Positions 35,073-44,038 of a stretch of 64,000 nt of DNA are shown here, one piece after another. The notes beneath the pieces are model-generated. The model searched no databases. It was not told where the DNA came from and worked only from the letters and a program-made list of their open reading frames with translations. The stretch is from positions 47,788-111,787 of the forward strand of contig CANQRL010000003.1 of assembly GCA_947626275.1 (NCBI GenBank). The letters run 5' to 3'. Every line of letters begins with the position of its first letter. The stretch's first letter is position 1. The stretch comes from an uncultured Bacilli bacterium. Lineage in GTDB: Bacteria; Bacillota_I; Bacilli_A; RF39; UBA660. The translations under genes and the position numbers were made by a program.

Positions 35073-36116
35073 TTATTTCACTTTTCCTCCTTCGTAGACA
35101 TAAAGACAATCCTTCCCTTTTGCTTCCCGATATTCTTGAACAATAGAAGGAATCAATATCTTTCGATAGCCAAATTTCTCCAATGATTCCCTTCTTTCAA
35201 TCGTATACTTACTTTGAAACAAGGTTTTCAAAGATGGTTTATAAGAAGCATTTTTTGTCTTATAGTGATATTGATAAGCGGCAGCAACCTGTGCGCCAGG
35301 ATTTAAAATGGGTGTTAAACCATTTTCTATATAGTCATGGAAGGCTTCTTCTGTCATACTGCCACTCCATTCATCCACTAAATAATCATAAATATTAGAA
35401 AGGAAAACAGCATCATACGTAGATGGTAAATGATGAATTTGAAGAATGTCTGAAAAGTAGTAGTGTTTTTCTACTTGATCGACACACTCTCTTGCGCTTT
35501 GGTATTCCTTTTCTCCTTGCAAATACGTATTAGCCGCTATGGCTGCTTCTCTATCTCCTCCATAGAAGAGACCAGCATCTGCCATTTTCGTGCCACTAAA
35601 TCCATATTCTTCATATAGTAAATTCCAATAAAGAGCGACATCTTCTCCTAAAAAAGGAAGAATTTTCAAGTAAGTTTTATAATCGAAGAAATGAGGATTT
35701 TCATTTACTTTTTTCTGAATCGGTACTAACCCAGCATAAACCTCTTCTCTTCGTTCACTATCCGTAAAAAAGGTTAAAAATTCTTCATAGCCTAATGCCT
35801 TTAGAGCCCCTAACTTCAACTCTGACATAAAATACGTATTACGATTGAGATCAAAACAATCAATTTTTCTAGCCCCTTCTAGAGCCATGTTGATAAAATG
35901 ATCTCCGGATGCGGTAACCGTTAAAACGTCTTTCCCTTGTAAATTTAATTTTCGAAGATATCCCTGTACATTTTCAGTTGTAAAAACATACATGGAACTA
36001 TATTCTGAAAATTCTGGGCGCATCAAAGAACGCGACCCTCGATTCAAAAATTCCAATGTTTTTTGATAAGCTTGATAGACATAATCCTGTGTTTCTTTCG
36101 CTAGCACAACTTCCAC
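35073..36116 (-). CDS. DUF3419 (BtaA-like) protein
   Basis: A 347-residue soluble protein. VLTVTASGDHFINMALEGA followed by KIDCFDLNRNTYFMSELK resembles the SAM-binding part of BtaA/DUF3419 proteins, which move the aminocarboxypropyl group of SAM to diacylglycerol in betaine lipid synthesis. The rest is helical. Many Firmicutes carry DUF3419 genes with no known lipid product, so the reaction is uncertain. It is divergent from the HerA-like gene; its start lies 82 bases from that gene. Confidence 0.65.
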   Translation of the reverse strand: MEVVLAKETQDYVYQAYQKTLEFLNRGSRSLMRPEFSEYSSMYVFTTENVQGYLRKLNLQGKDVLTVTASGDHFINMALEGARKIDCFDLNRNTYFMSELKLGALKALGYEEFLTFFTDSERREEVYAGLVPIQKKVNENPHFFDYKTYLKILPFLGEDVALYWNLLYEEYGFSGTKMADAGLFYGGDREAAIAANTYLQGEKEYQSARECVDQVEKHYYFSDILQIHHLPSTYDAVFLSNIYDYLVDEWSGSMTEEAFHDYIENGLTPILNPGAQVAAAYQYHYKTKNASYKPSLKTLFQSKYTIERRESLEKFGYRKILIPSIVQEYREAKGKDCLYVYEGGKVK

Positions 36117-36198
36117 GCTCCCAACGATATCATTATAACATATATTGTTCGATTTTTGGCTTTATGATATAATGAGTTTACACTAGGAGGACATTTTT

Positions 36199-37668
36199 AT
36201 GTATAAAGATCAGAAAATTTTCGTAGGAAAAAAAGAGAAAGAACTCTATATTTTACCCAACATGGCCAATCGACATGGTCTGATTACCGGAGCAAGTGGT
36301 TCTGGAAAAACCATTACCGTTAAAGTGTTAGCGGAAAGCTTTTCCGATATGGGAGTTCCTGTCTTTTTAGCGGATGTCAAAGGCGATTTAGCTGGCATGC
36401 CCTTCCCTCTCGAAAAGAATGAGGCGATTCAGAAAAGATTATCTTCTTTAGGAATAGAAGACTTTGTAACAAAAGGATTTCCTACTCACTTTTGGGATAT
36501 CTATGGGGAAGCTGGTCATCCTATTCGGACAACCATATCCAATATTGGCGCGGATTTGCTCTCCCGGATGTTAGGTCTTACCGAAGCTCAAGCAGGTGTC
36601 TTGACCATTGTCTTTAAAATTGCCAAAGATAACAACTGGAATCTTATCGATTTAAAGGATTTGCGCTTAGTCCTTCAATATGTAGGAGACAATCGTAAAG
36701 AATATACGCTCGAATACGGAAATGTCTCTTTACAAAGTATCGGTGCGATTCAAAGGAATCTCCTTGTCTTAGAAGAACAAGGAGGAGACTTCTTTTTTGG
36801 CGAACCAAGTATCCATATCCATGACTTTATCCGTTTTGATAAAGATGATGGAAGAGGTTATATCAATGTCCTACATGCTGTCAAACTTTTTCAAAAGCCA
36901 GACTTATACGCTACTTTTCTCCTATGGCTTTTAACGGATTTATATAATAATCTTCCCGAAGTGGGAGATTTAAAGAAGCCCAAAATTGTCTTCTTCTTCG
37001 ATGAAGCTCACCTTCTTTTTGAGGAAATGCCAGACTATCTCACAAAACAAGTCATCCAAATCGTCAAATTGATTCGTTCAAAAGGAATTGGTCTTTATTT
37101 CATCTCACAAAGTCCTAATGATATTCCAGACGAAGTACTTGCCCAATTAGGAAACCGTGTTCAACATGCCCTTAGAGCCTATACTCCTCAAGAACAGAAA
37201 GTCGTAAAAGCGGCCGCTTCTTCCTTCCGAGTAAATCCTAATATTGATACAGAAAGTGCGATTACCGCTCTCGGAACAGGCGAAGCCCTTATCTCCTTCT
37301 TAAATGAAGATGGAGAACCAAATATGGTAGAAGAAGCAACGATTCTTCCACCTCAAAGTAGAATGGGAACGATTACGGATAGCGAGCGACAGATGATGAT
37401 TGATCAAAGCCTTTTCAAAGGAAAATATGATACCAAAATTGACAATGTATCAGCCTTTGAATCTCTTAGCGATGTCATCCTTCAAGAGCAAAAAGAAGAA
37501 GAGGAACGGATTGCTTTAAAGGAAAAAGAAAAAGAAGAAAAAAAACAAGCAAAAACTAAAAAGAAAAAAACAGCTTCTGAGAAAGCTGCTGAAAAAGTAA
37601 CCAATTCAGCGATGAATACCTTAGGAAGAAAAATTGGTAACTCTATCTTTAAAGGTTTATTTAAGTAA
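36199..37668 (+). CDS. HerA-like ATPase (DUF853)
   Basis: A 489-residue protein. Walker A lies in ITGASGSGKTITVKVLAE (about 27-45), and LADVKGDLAGM and the Walker B region IVFFFDEAHLLFEEMP follow. FISQSPNDIPDEVLAQLGNR resembles the sensor part of HerA/VirB4 motors. The C-terminal end (about 425-475) is a Lys/Glu-rich helix. DUF853 proteins such as YjgR are common in bacteria and of unknown function. The ribosome site is AGGAGG. The 3' end overlaps the convergent DUF1294 gene by 12 bases. Confidence 0.9.
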   Translation: MYKDQKIFVGKKEKELYILPNMANRHGLITGASGSGKTITVKVLAESFSDMGVPVFLADVKGDLAGMPFPLEKNEAIQKRLSSLGIEDFVTKGFPTHFWDIYGEAGHPIRTTISNIGADLLSRMLGLTEAQAGVLTIVFKIAKDNNWNLIDLKDLRLVLQYVGDNRKEYTLEYGNVSLQSIGAIQRNLLVLEEQGGDFFFGEPSIHIHDFIRFDKDDGRGYINVLHAVKLFQKPDLYATFLLWLLTDLYNNLPEVGDLKKPKIVFFFDEAHLLFEEMPDYLTKQVIQIVKLIRSKGIGLYFISQSPNDIPDEVLAQLGNRVQHALRAYTPQEQKVVKAAASSFRVNPNIDTESAITALGTGEALISFLNEDGEPNMVEEATILPPQSRMGTITDSERQMMIDQSLFKGKYDTKIDNVSAFESLSDVILQEQKEEEERIALKEKEKEEKKQAKTKKKKTASEKAAEKVTNSAMNTLGRKIGNSIFKGLFK

Positions 37669-37896
37669 AAAGAAACTCCAAAGAAGACAAGCAAGAGGAA
37701 CAAGTATCAAAAACTTGTTCTTTTTATTTTTGTGGTGAAAATAAAACATACCAAATAAAGAACCAAAACAACCACCTAAAAACGTTACCAAAAGCAATAC
37801 CTTCTCAGGAATTCGAAAGGCATGCCGTTGGCTTCTTTTTTTATCGATTCCAAATAGCAAAAAAGAAAAAATGTTGATTGCTAAAAAGAAATACAA
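37657..37896 (-). CDS. DUF1294 small membrane protein
   Basis: A 79-residue protein with two hydrophobic parts. Features of DUF1294 are FLAINIFSFLLFGIDKKRSQ, RIPEKVLLLVTFLGGCFGSLFGM and FHHKNKKNKF. The function is unknown. It overlaps the convergent HerA-like gene end by 12 bases. Confidence 0.85.
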   Translation of the reverse strand: MYFFLAINIFSFLLFGIDKKRSQRHAFRIPEKVLLLVTFLGGCFGSLFGMFYFHHKNKKNKFLILVPLACLLWSFFLLK

Positions 37897-37930
37897 TTCG
37901 CATCACCAATCCTCTTATAAGAATACCACA

Positions 37931-37957
37931 AAAAAAGCATATTAGAAAATATGCTTT
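37931..37957 (-). terminator. terminator after nadK
   Basis: AAGCATAT and ATATGCTT form a stem. On the minus strand it is followed by seven T; it touches the nadK stop codon. Confidence 0.85.
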
Positions 37958-38756
37958 ATTTTAAAAATTTTTCATAAATGATATTAGAATAGTTGTACTC
38001 ATTCATCCGAAGACAAGAAATTTTTTTCTCTCCCACTTTTGTCCGTATCCATTCTACTTTTTTATAAGCTCTATTTTCACCATCTACTGTAACGATAAAC
38101 TCAGTCTTTGTTGTTGGTCGAATCATTATCTCTTTATTTTCAGGAATGATAACGGAATTGCGAAGGGTTCGGTAGACCTTACTATTTAAAGGAGCTAGTG
38201 GAGTAATCTGTAAAGTATGAAGGGTTCCATAAACAATACTTCCTCCATAGCTTAGATTATAGGCAGTAGAGCCGATGGAAGTAGAAACTAAAATACCATC
38301 TCCAAAAAAACGTTCTAGTAAAAAATTATCAACAAAAACATCGAAAGAAGTAGCATTTAGTTCCTGATCTCGAATAACAATCTCATTTAACGAATAAAAA
38401 GTATCGGTCTCTTTTTTCGTCTCTATCGTTGTCTCTTGAATACCAATTTCCTCTACTTTAAAATCGTTATTGTGAAGCCTAGCGAGGAACAGTTCTACTT
38501 CACTCGGTTTAATTTCCTGTAAAAAACCTAGCGTTCCACTATTAATACCAACATAGTAAATATTACTATCAAAGTTTAATTTGCGAAGCATCCGAAGAAA
38601 AGACCCATCTCCCCCGATAGCAATCGCTAAATCAAAATGTTCCTCTACCATCTCAAAATGATACTTTTGTAAGTATTCTTCTACCTTCTTCTTAATCGCT
38701 AGAGATTCTTCATTTTGATTGGCAAATATCTTTACTTTATTAATCGTTCTTTCCAT
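37956..38756 (-). CDS. nadK: NAD kinase
   Basis: Phosphorylates NAD to NADP. The 266-residue sequence has AIGGDGSFLRMLRK (GGDGS motif), VGINSGTLGFLQE and the NE/D region (YSLNEIVIRD), then SIGSTAYNLSYGGSIVY. The start at 38756 overlaps the upstream NUDIX regulator gene by 17 bases and is chosen by comparison with the family start. It is the last gene of a three-gene NAD operon driven from the promoter near 40200. Confidence 0.95.
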   Translation of the reverse strand: MERTINKVKIFANQNEESLAIKKKVEEYLQKYHFEMVEEHFDLAIAIGGDGSFLRMLRKLNFDSNIYYVGINSGTLGFLQEIKPSEVELFLARLHNNDFKVEEIGIQETTIETKKETDTFYSLNEIVIRDQELNATSFDVFVDNFLLERFFGDGILVSTSIGSTAYNLSYGGSIVYGTLHTLQITPLAPLNSKVYRTLRNSVIIPENKEIMIRPTTKTEFIVTVDGENRAYKKVEWIRTKVGEKKISCLRMNEYNYSNIIYEKFLK

Positions 38757-39585
38757 TTTCTTTTCTCTTCTTATAACGGAATAAGTAGGAAGGTCTATGT
38801 CCTCCCCCACTTTGTACTTTCGTCGTCTTCTCTACTTTATTGGCAATAATTCTTCGGAAGGCAGGGTCTAGCAATTTCTTACCTAAAATAACCTCATATA
38901 CCTGTTGCAATTCTCCAAGCGTAAAGTATTCTGGCATCATATTAAAGACGATATCCGTATACCCTACTTTATTCTTTAACCGAGATAGACCAGCAGCAAT
39001 CACAAGAGGATGATCAAAGGCAATTTTATCATTCTTCAAAATAGTATACTTGTATCGGTCTGTTGTCTGTTCTTTTAGGGTTTTACCAATGACAAAGGAT
39101 ATTGTTTCCTCTCCGTTATCGAGGGTAAAATGCATTTCCTTCTCATCTTCCAAAAGGGTAACATTAAACCAAGAAGCATTGGGAAGTAATTGATCTTGTA
39201 AACGATTCTTATCCACTAAGGCAATGTAAGACGTACTGATAACACGCATACGGGGGTCTCTATCAACTCCACCATAAGTATATAATTGCTCTAGATAGAT
39301 ATTATGTAAGTTCGTTTCTTGGGCAAGAATTCGTTTAGGAGCTTCCTCTAACTCTTCCTTAATCCCAATAAATCCACCTGGTAAACACCATTTATCCTTA
39401 AAAGGATAGTCCTCTCTTTTCACAAGGAGAATACTAAAGTATTTCTTACTTAATTTACGATAATTTTCCTCTTCCTCACTCGATACACTACAAATCAAAA
39501 TATCAGTTGTTAAAGATAATCTATCATAATCCTCAGGATGATAATCCTTCAAAAATTCCTCTTCTGTTTTATATTCTTTTGCCAT
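38740..39585 (-). CDS. NrtR-like NUDIX/winged-helix regulator 2
   Basis: A 281-residue protein. The NUDIX domain (about 45-180) has FKDKWCLPGGFIGIKEELEE, but the box continues APKRILAQETN, so the conserved ArgGlu is ArgIle and the enzyme is probably inactive. The C-terminal part (about 200-280; FTLGELQQVYEVILGKKL, PAFRRIIANKV) is a winged helix as in NrtR. It lies between a phosphoribosyltransferase gene and nadK. Three copies of an AT-rich palindrome cover their promoter, so autoregulation is likely. The start follows AGAGGTG. Confidence 0.82.
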   Translation of the reverse strand: MAKEYKTEEEFLKDYHPEDYDRLSLTTDILICSVSSEEEENYRKLSKKYFSILLVKREDYPFKDKWCLPGGFIGIKEELEEAPKRILAQETNLHNIYLEQLYTYGGVDRDPRMRVISTSYIALVDKNRLQDQLLPNASWFNVTLLEDEKEMHFTLDNGEETISFVIGKTLKEQTTDRYKYTILKNDKIAFDHPLVIAAGLSRLKNKVGYTDIVFNMMPEYFTLGELQQVYEVILGKKLLDPAFRRIIANKVEKTTKVQSGGGHRPSYLFRYKKRKENGKND

Positions 39586-39636
39586 CGGACACCTCTTTTC
39601 TTTTTTCATTATAACACAAAGTTAATAACAACTCAA

Positions 39637-40113
39637 CTAATGATAGTCATAATAGCGATAAAAGCTCTCAACGGTTTTCTCCTTTACTTTACTACCATCA
39701 TAGAAAGCATATGTCTTCTTTAAATGAGCCCCGTTCTTCTCTAGATAATTTTGAATAACATCACGCGTTTTTCCTGAATAAAAACTATCATCCACAAAAA
39801 TAAATTCTTGTCCATCTAAATTACTATCTTCTAATCCAATGGAATTTCCTTTCCGAAGACTACCATTCGCAACAACAATTTTAGCAGTAAACTCAGCTGG
39901 CATCTTCGCAAGAGAAAATTCATAAAATCTTCTTCCAAATTTACCACTGACAATCAGTTGATCAAAAGATTCTTCCTTTTCAATTTTCGTAATCATGGCA
40001 TATAGCCAAATATCATTAATGCGAATCTGTTCATCTAGATGATCGTAAAATGCTTCCCCACCAACATATTGTTTTAAAAATTGATCTACGACATTCATCA
40101 TTTCTGTATTCAT
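39637..40113 (-). CDS. phosphoribosyltransferase-like protein in NAD operon
   Basis: A 158-residue protein with a type I PRPP loop, EFIFVDDSFYSGKTRDVIQ, and upstream QLIVSGKFGRRFYEF. The fold is that of small phosphoribosyltransferases, but it matches no named enzyme I know. It heads the operon with regulator 2 and nadK, and its promoter has the same operators as that of pncA-pncB. A role in nicotinamide or nucleotide salvage, or as a PRPP sensor, is inferred from context. The ribosome site GAGGAG precedes its start. Confidence 0.7.
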   Translation of the reverse strand: MNTEMMNVVDQFLKQYVGGEAFYDHLDEQIRINDIWLYAMITKIEKEESFDQLIVSGKFGRRFYEFSLAKMPAEFTAKIVVANGSLRKGNSIGLEDSNLDGQEFIFVDDSFYSGKTRDVIQNYLEKNGAHLKKTYAFYDGSKVKEKTVESFYRYYDYH

Positions 40114-40128
40114 AAGTTTCTCCTCTTT

Positions 40129-40239
40129 CTAACATTTTATTAATAAGTCGGCCCTATTTTTTAAGAACATATCGTTCTTGTTATTAACATTATATTAAAA
40201 ACTACGGTGATTGTCAACCTCTTTTTAACATTTTTTTAA
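40129..40239 (-). promoter_or_regulatory. NAD-operon promoter with three 15-bp operators
   Basis: On the minus strand TTGACA (40212-40217), 17 bases, TATAAT (40189-40194). Operator copies in plus-strand reading: TTAACATTATATTAA at 40184-40198 (over the -10), TTAACATTTTTTTAA at 40225-40239 (upstream of the -35) and CTAACATTTTATTAA at 40129-40143 (in the leader). A hairpin AAGAAC/GTTCTT follows the start of transcription. The same set occurs at 46285-46397. Confidence 0.75.
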
Positions 40240-40276
40240 AAAGTGTTTTTTCTTCTTTTATCCTTCCCTTTTTACA

Positions 40277-40303
40277 ATGAAAAAAGAGAAACTCTTTTCT
40301 CTT
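40277..40303 (-). terminator. terminator of pncC
   Basis: On the minus strand AAGAGAAA-N4-TTTCTCTT followed by T residues, directly after the stop codon. Confidence 0.8.
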
Positions 40304-40774
40304 TTATTTCTTTAAAACGGATAAAAAGGTAGTTTCTATTTCTTGTCTAATGAATTCCTTACATCTTTCTCTAGATTCTAGTGGGAGGAGAAGTTTCTTC
40401 GTGTAGTAACAATCTTGTTTGGAATCGTAAATGCTAAAGTAAGCAACATTTTCTTCTCCTCTTTCGTTGTTTGGATCTTGTCTATTCATTTTGCCTGTAA
40501 CACCAATTCCATACGTGGCATTGGCAAAGACATGAATCTGATAGCTCATTTCTTTTGCTACTTCTTCACTATAGACACTATACGTATCAATTGTTTCCTT
40601 TAGTACCCCCATTTTCATTTTATATTCGTTAGAATAAGTAACCGCACTAAAGCGTAAAACAGAGCTAGCTCCCTCGATATTCGTAATAGAGTGAGCGATA
40701 TATCCACCAGTACAAGATTCCATGGTTGCTACCGTTTCTTTTTGTTGAATTAATGATTCTACAATTTCTTTCAT
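40304..40774 (-). CDS. pncC: nicotinamide-nucleotide amidohydrolase (CinA C-terminal type)
   Basis: Removes the amide from NMN to give nicotinate mononucleotide, recycling NMN left by DNA ligase. The 156-residue stand-alone domain shows VATMESCTGGYIAHSITNIEGAS, with the catalytic Ser/Cys region, AVTYSNEYKMKMGV, and YGIGVTGKMN, as in PncC/CinA. The neighbours nadD and nadE support the role. Confidence 0.9.
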   Translation of the reverse strand: MKEIVESLIQQKETVATMESCTGGYIAHSITNIEGASSVLRFSAVTYSNEYKMKMGVLKETIDTYSVYSEEVAKEMSYQIHVFANATYGIGVTGKMNRQDPNNERGEENVAYFSIYDSKQDCYYTKKLLLPLESRERCKEFIRQEIETTFLSVLKK

Positions 40775-40885
40775 TTTTCCCCTTCTTTCGCTTTTTCATT
40801 CTTCGTCTATGAATCTATTTTAGCATCTTCTAAGATGCCTTTTCAAGAGAAAAACAATTCTCATTCCATGAATACTACAAAGGAA

Positions 40886-41470
40886 TCATTCATATAGGTG
40901 GTGTTGACAAATAAAATCATAGACTCGTTTCCCCAATAAATTAGGTAGATCCTTTTCGTCTTTAGCCTTTCTTTTTTCACGAATAATCGTAGAAGATAAC
41001 TCTTCCATTTGAAAATCATAAAGTTTTATACTTTCCGGATATCGACTATATATGCTAGGAAGATGATCTTGTGAAAATCCTTTTCGCTTCAATCCTAGTA
41101 AATGATAATGCGATAAAATATAATCTGGTTTCTTCCAATTTTCAATATCCAATATCAAATCGGTTGAGAGAACAAAATAAATTTCATCCTTGGGATATTT
41201 TTTTTGAAAATAATCTAACGTTTGATAAGTATAGCTAGTTTTCTTTTTTACCTCATAGTCTGATACTTCCATATTGGGATATCCAGCACACATAAGACTC
41301 ACCATTTGAAAACGAATCTCTCCACTTAAAAGGTTTTCTTTCGCATATCCATCTCCAGTTGGAACATAGATTACCTTATCTACTAAATGATGTTTTAAAA
41401 TTTCTAATCCCATTTGTCGATGTAATTTGTGAGGAGGATTAAAACTTCCTCCAATAATTCCTATTCTCAT
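40886..41470 (-). CDS. nadD: nicotinate-nucleotide adenylyltransferase
   Basis: Joins NaMN and ATP to make NaAD. The 194-residue protein has MRIGIIGGSFNPPHKLHRQM, with the GxFxPxHxxH nucleotidyltransferase motif, FVLSTDLILDIENWKKPDYI, and near the end ELSSTIIREKRK (the SxTxxR motif). ATG 41470 fits the family start. It is downstream of nadE on the same strand with a 41-base gap, in the pncA-pncB-NUDIX-nadE run. Confidence 0.94.
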   Translation of the reverse strand: MRIGIIGGSFNPPHKLHRQMGLEILKHHLVDKVIYVPTGDGYAKENLLSGEIRFQMVSLMCAGYPNMEVSDYEVKKKTSYTYQTLDYFQKKYPKDEIYFVLSTDLILDIENWKKPDYILSHYHLLGLKRKGFSQDHLPSIYSRYPESIKLYDFQMEELSSTIIREKRKAKDEKDLPNLLGKRVYDFICQHHLYE

Positions 41471-41511
41471 ACTGACCACTTTCCTTTTGTTCTAATCAAG
41501 GTCTATGCTTA

Positions 41512-43437
41512 CTAGATCGTTTCTAAATCTTTTAACCAAATCGTGAAATCGGCATCACTAGGCATCCGCAAATCTCCTCTGGGTGAAAGACTAACCGTTC
41601 CTACTTTTGGTCCATCTGGCATACAACTCCGCTTAAATTGTTGGGTAAAAAACCTTCTTACAAAAAATATTAACCATTTCTTAATCTCCTCTTTTGAATA
41701 CATTTCTTGAAACGTTTGACAGGCTAAGAAATAAATTTTGCTTGGTCGAAATCCATTTCTTAAAAAGTGGTACAAGAAGAAATCATGGAGAACATAAGGA
41801 CCAACACTACTTTCTGTTTTTTGCGCAATATCTCCATCTTTCGTAGGAGGAAGTAATTCCGGACTAATAGGAGTATCTAAAATGTCATAAATCGTCTCTT
41901 TTGTACTCTCATGTGTATCTGCAATCCATTTTACAAGATACCGAACTAAGGTCTTAGGAATAGACGTATTGACAGCATACATACTCATGTGATCTCCATT
42001 ATAGGTACACCAACCCAAAGCCAGCTCAGATAAATCACCCGTTCCAATCACAAGAGCTCCTTCTTTATTCGCAATATCCATCAAAATTTGTGTTCTCTCA
42101 CGGGCTTGAGCGTTTTCATAGGTAATATCAAAAGTATGCAAATCCTGACCAATATTCTGAAAATGAACAAGGCAGGCTTCCTTAATAGAAATTTCTTTTA
42201 GAGTCGCCCCAAAATTCTGAATCAAACGTTTGGCATTTTGATAAGTCCTGTCAGTAGTTCCAAATCCAGGCATCGTCACTGCCATAATATTTTTAGGATC
42301 AATTCCTAGTTTCTTATACGCTTCTACAATTACTAAGAATGCTAAAGTAGAATCTAAACCACCTGAAATACCAATCACTGTTTTTTTAATACCTGTATGT
42401 TTTAATCGCTTCGCTAAACCAGAAGATTGAATATGGAAAATCTCGTAACATCTTTCATTTCTCTTTCGTTCATCCTTAGGAACAAACGGATAAAGAGGAT
42501 ACGTTCTAAGAAGGTTTTGATTTTTGTCTTTTCTTGTAAAAAGTATTTTACGGTAACTTCTCGTAGGTTTTACACCCATGTAGCTGATATCTTTATAACG
42601 ACTATTGATTAACCGTTCAATATCAATATCCGTTTCAATCGCTGTAGAAGTAAATTCAAACCGTTTATTCTCTTTTAGAATAGAACCATTTTCCGCTATA
42701 AGGGCATGTCCAGAAAAAACCACATCCGTTGTTGATTCTCCTACCCCTGCAGAGGCATAGACATAAGCACTAATCGTCTTGGCTGATTGCATGGTTATTA
42801 AATTTTTACGATATTCTTGTTTTCCAATAATTTCATTACTAGCTGATAGATTAAAAAGGATAGTGGCTCCATTAAGAGCATGCTCATTGCTAGGAGGATT
42901 GATACTCCAAACATCTTCGCATAGTTCAATACCAAAGCAAACATCTTTATTTCCCTCTTCTTGGAATAAAAGATTGGTTCCAAAGGGAACTTCTTCTCCA
43001 TTGAGAAGAACGGTATCACTAATAGCATTGGTTGCAGAAGCAAACCATCTTTTTTCATAAAATTCACTATAGTTTGGAATAAACGTTTTAGGGACCACTC
43101 CTAAAATTTTTCCCTTTTGAAGGACCACTGCTACATTAAAAAGCTGATTATCTAATGCTAAAGGCATCCCTACAATAGATAGAATATCTAACGTTTTCGT
43201 ACTATTGACAATTTTTGTTAATCCTTCTAAGCTTTCTTTTATAAGAATATCTTGATGAAATAGATCATTACAAGTATATCCCGTTAGAGAAAGTTCCGGA
43301 AAAGTAACCAACTCAACTCCTCGTTTAGCGGATTTTTTAATCTCTTGAATAATCTCTTCGACATTGAATTCGACATTTCCCACTTTCAATTCAGGAACGA
43401 CGGCTCCTACTCTTACATATCCATATTTATTTAACAC
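41512..43437 (-). CDS. nadE: NAD synthetase, glutamine-dependent
   Basis: Converts NaAD to NAD. It has 641 residues. The N-terminal nitrilase-like glutaminase domain (about 1-290) shows TFPELSLTGYTCNDL, VVPKTFIPNYSEFYE and FGIELCEDVW with the catalytic Cys. The C-terminal synthetase has KKTVIGISGGLDSTLAFLV and TGDLSELALGWCTYNGD. A GTG start at 43437 is used because GGAGG lies seven bases ahead. It overlaps the NUDIX gene by 11 bases, so the two are coupled. Confidence 0.95.
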   Translation of the reverse strand: MLNKYGYVRVGAVVPELKVGNVEFNVEEIIQEIKKSAKRGVELVTFPELSLTGYTCNDLFHQDILIKESLEGLTKIVNSTKTLDILSIVGMPLALDNQLFNVAVVLQKGKILGVVPKTFIPNYSEFYEKRWFASATNAISDTVLLNGEEVPFGTNLLFQEEGNKDVCFGIELCEDVWSINPPSNEHALNGATILFNLSASNEIIGKQEYRKNLITMQSAKTISAYVYASAGVGESTTDVVFSGHALIAENGSILKENKRFEFTSTAIETDIDIERLINSRYKDISYMGVKPTRSYRKILFTRKDKNQNLLRTYPLYPFVPKDERKRNERCYEIFHIQSSGLAKRLKHTGIKKTVIGISGGLDSTLAFLVIVEAYKKLGIDPKNIMAVTMPGFGTTDRTYQNAKRLIQNFGATLKEISIKEACLVHFQNIGQDLHTFDITYENAQARERTQILMDIANKEGALVIGTGDLSELALGWCTYNGDHMSMYAVNTSIPKTLVRYLVKWIADTHESTKETIYDILDTPISPELLPPTKDGDIAQKTESSVGPYVLHDFFLYHFLRNGFRPSKIYFLACQTFQEMYSKEEIKKWLIFFVRRFFTQQFKRSCMPDGPKVGTVSLSPRGDLRMPSDADFTIWLKDLETI

Positions 43438-44038
43438 ACGATTTCCTCCTTTTGATATATTCTTTAGCCTTCACAATGGCTAACTTACTATTTGCTCCTT
43501 TAAAATACCCTAAACGATTCAGTTCAAAAACCTCTTCTAATGAAACAAGAAAGGGATAAATAATCTCATCCTTATCTAACTTCTGTGAAGCAACTCTTTG
43601 ACAACCACTAGCAAAAAAGATTTGATTATAGGCTGCTGAACATCCCTCATCTTGATAAAAAGAATCTAAGAGAACCATTTCTTCCGCTTCATAACCATGT
43701 TCCTCTAAAAGTTCTCTTTTCGCGCCCATTAGGGCATCTTCTTTATCTTCAATATATCCAGCAGGGAATCCTAGCGCAACTGTTTCTTTTGTAAACACTC
43801 TAGGTTCTACGTTTAAAAGGACATCCCCTTGCTTAGTCAGAGCAAAAATAATAGCTGCACTTCCCTCTTTTTTCCCCTTCAAAAGTTTTTCTCGAAAGAT
43901 TACTCTCCCACACTTTAATCGGCATTCGTAAAGCTCACTTGTCAAGAATGTTTTTTCTCGATATCTTTGCTTTTGCATTTCTACCACTTTCAACTCTTCG
44001 AATTGCTTTTTTAGTTCTTCTAGCTTTTCTCTACGCAT
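43427..44038 (-). CDS. NUDIX hydrolase, ADP-ribose pyrophosphatase-like
   Basis: A 203-residue protein with an intact NUDIX box: GYIEDKEDALMGAKRELLEE, then HGY. Upstream are a beta domain and ALGFPA. It probably cleaves ADP-ribose to AMP and ribose 5-phosphate, removing the ligand of NrtR-type regulators. It overlaps both neighbours: its ATG lies within the last codons of pncB (ATGCGTAG) and its stop overlaps the nadE start. It thus belongs to the pncA-pncB-NUDIX-nadE-nadD operon. Confidence 0.88.
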   Translation of the reverse strand: MRREKLEELKKQFEELKVVEMQKQRYREKTFLTSELYECRLKCGRVIFREKLLKGKKEGSAAIIFALTKQGDVLLNVEPRVFTKETVALGFPAGYIEDKEDALMGAKRELLEEHGYEAEEMVLLDSFYQDEGCSAAYNQIFFASGCQRVASQKLDKDEIIYPFLVSLEEVFELNRLGYFKGANSKLAIVKAKEYIKRRKSCVK

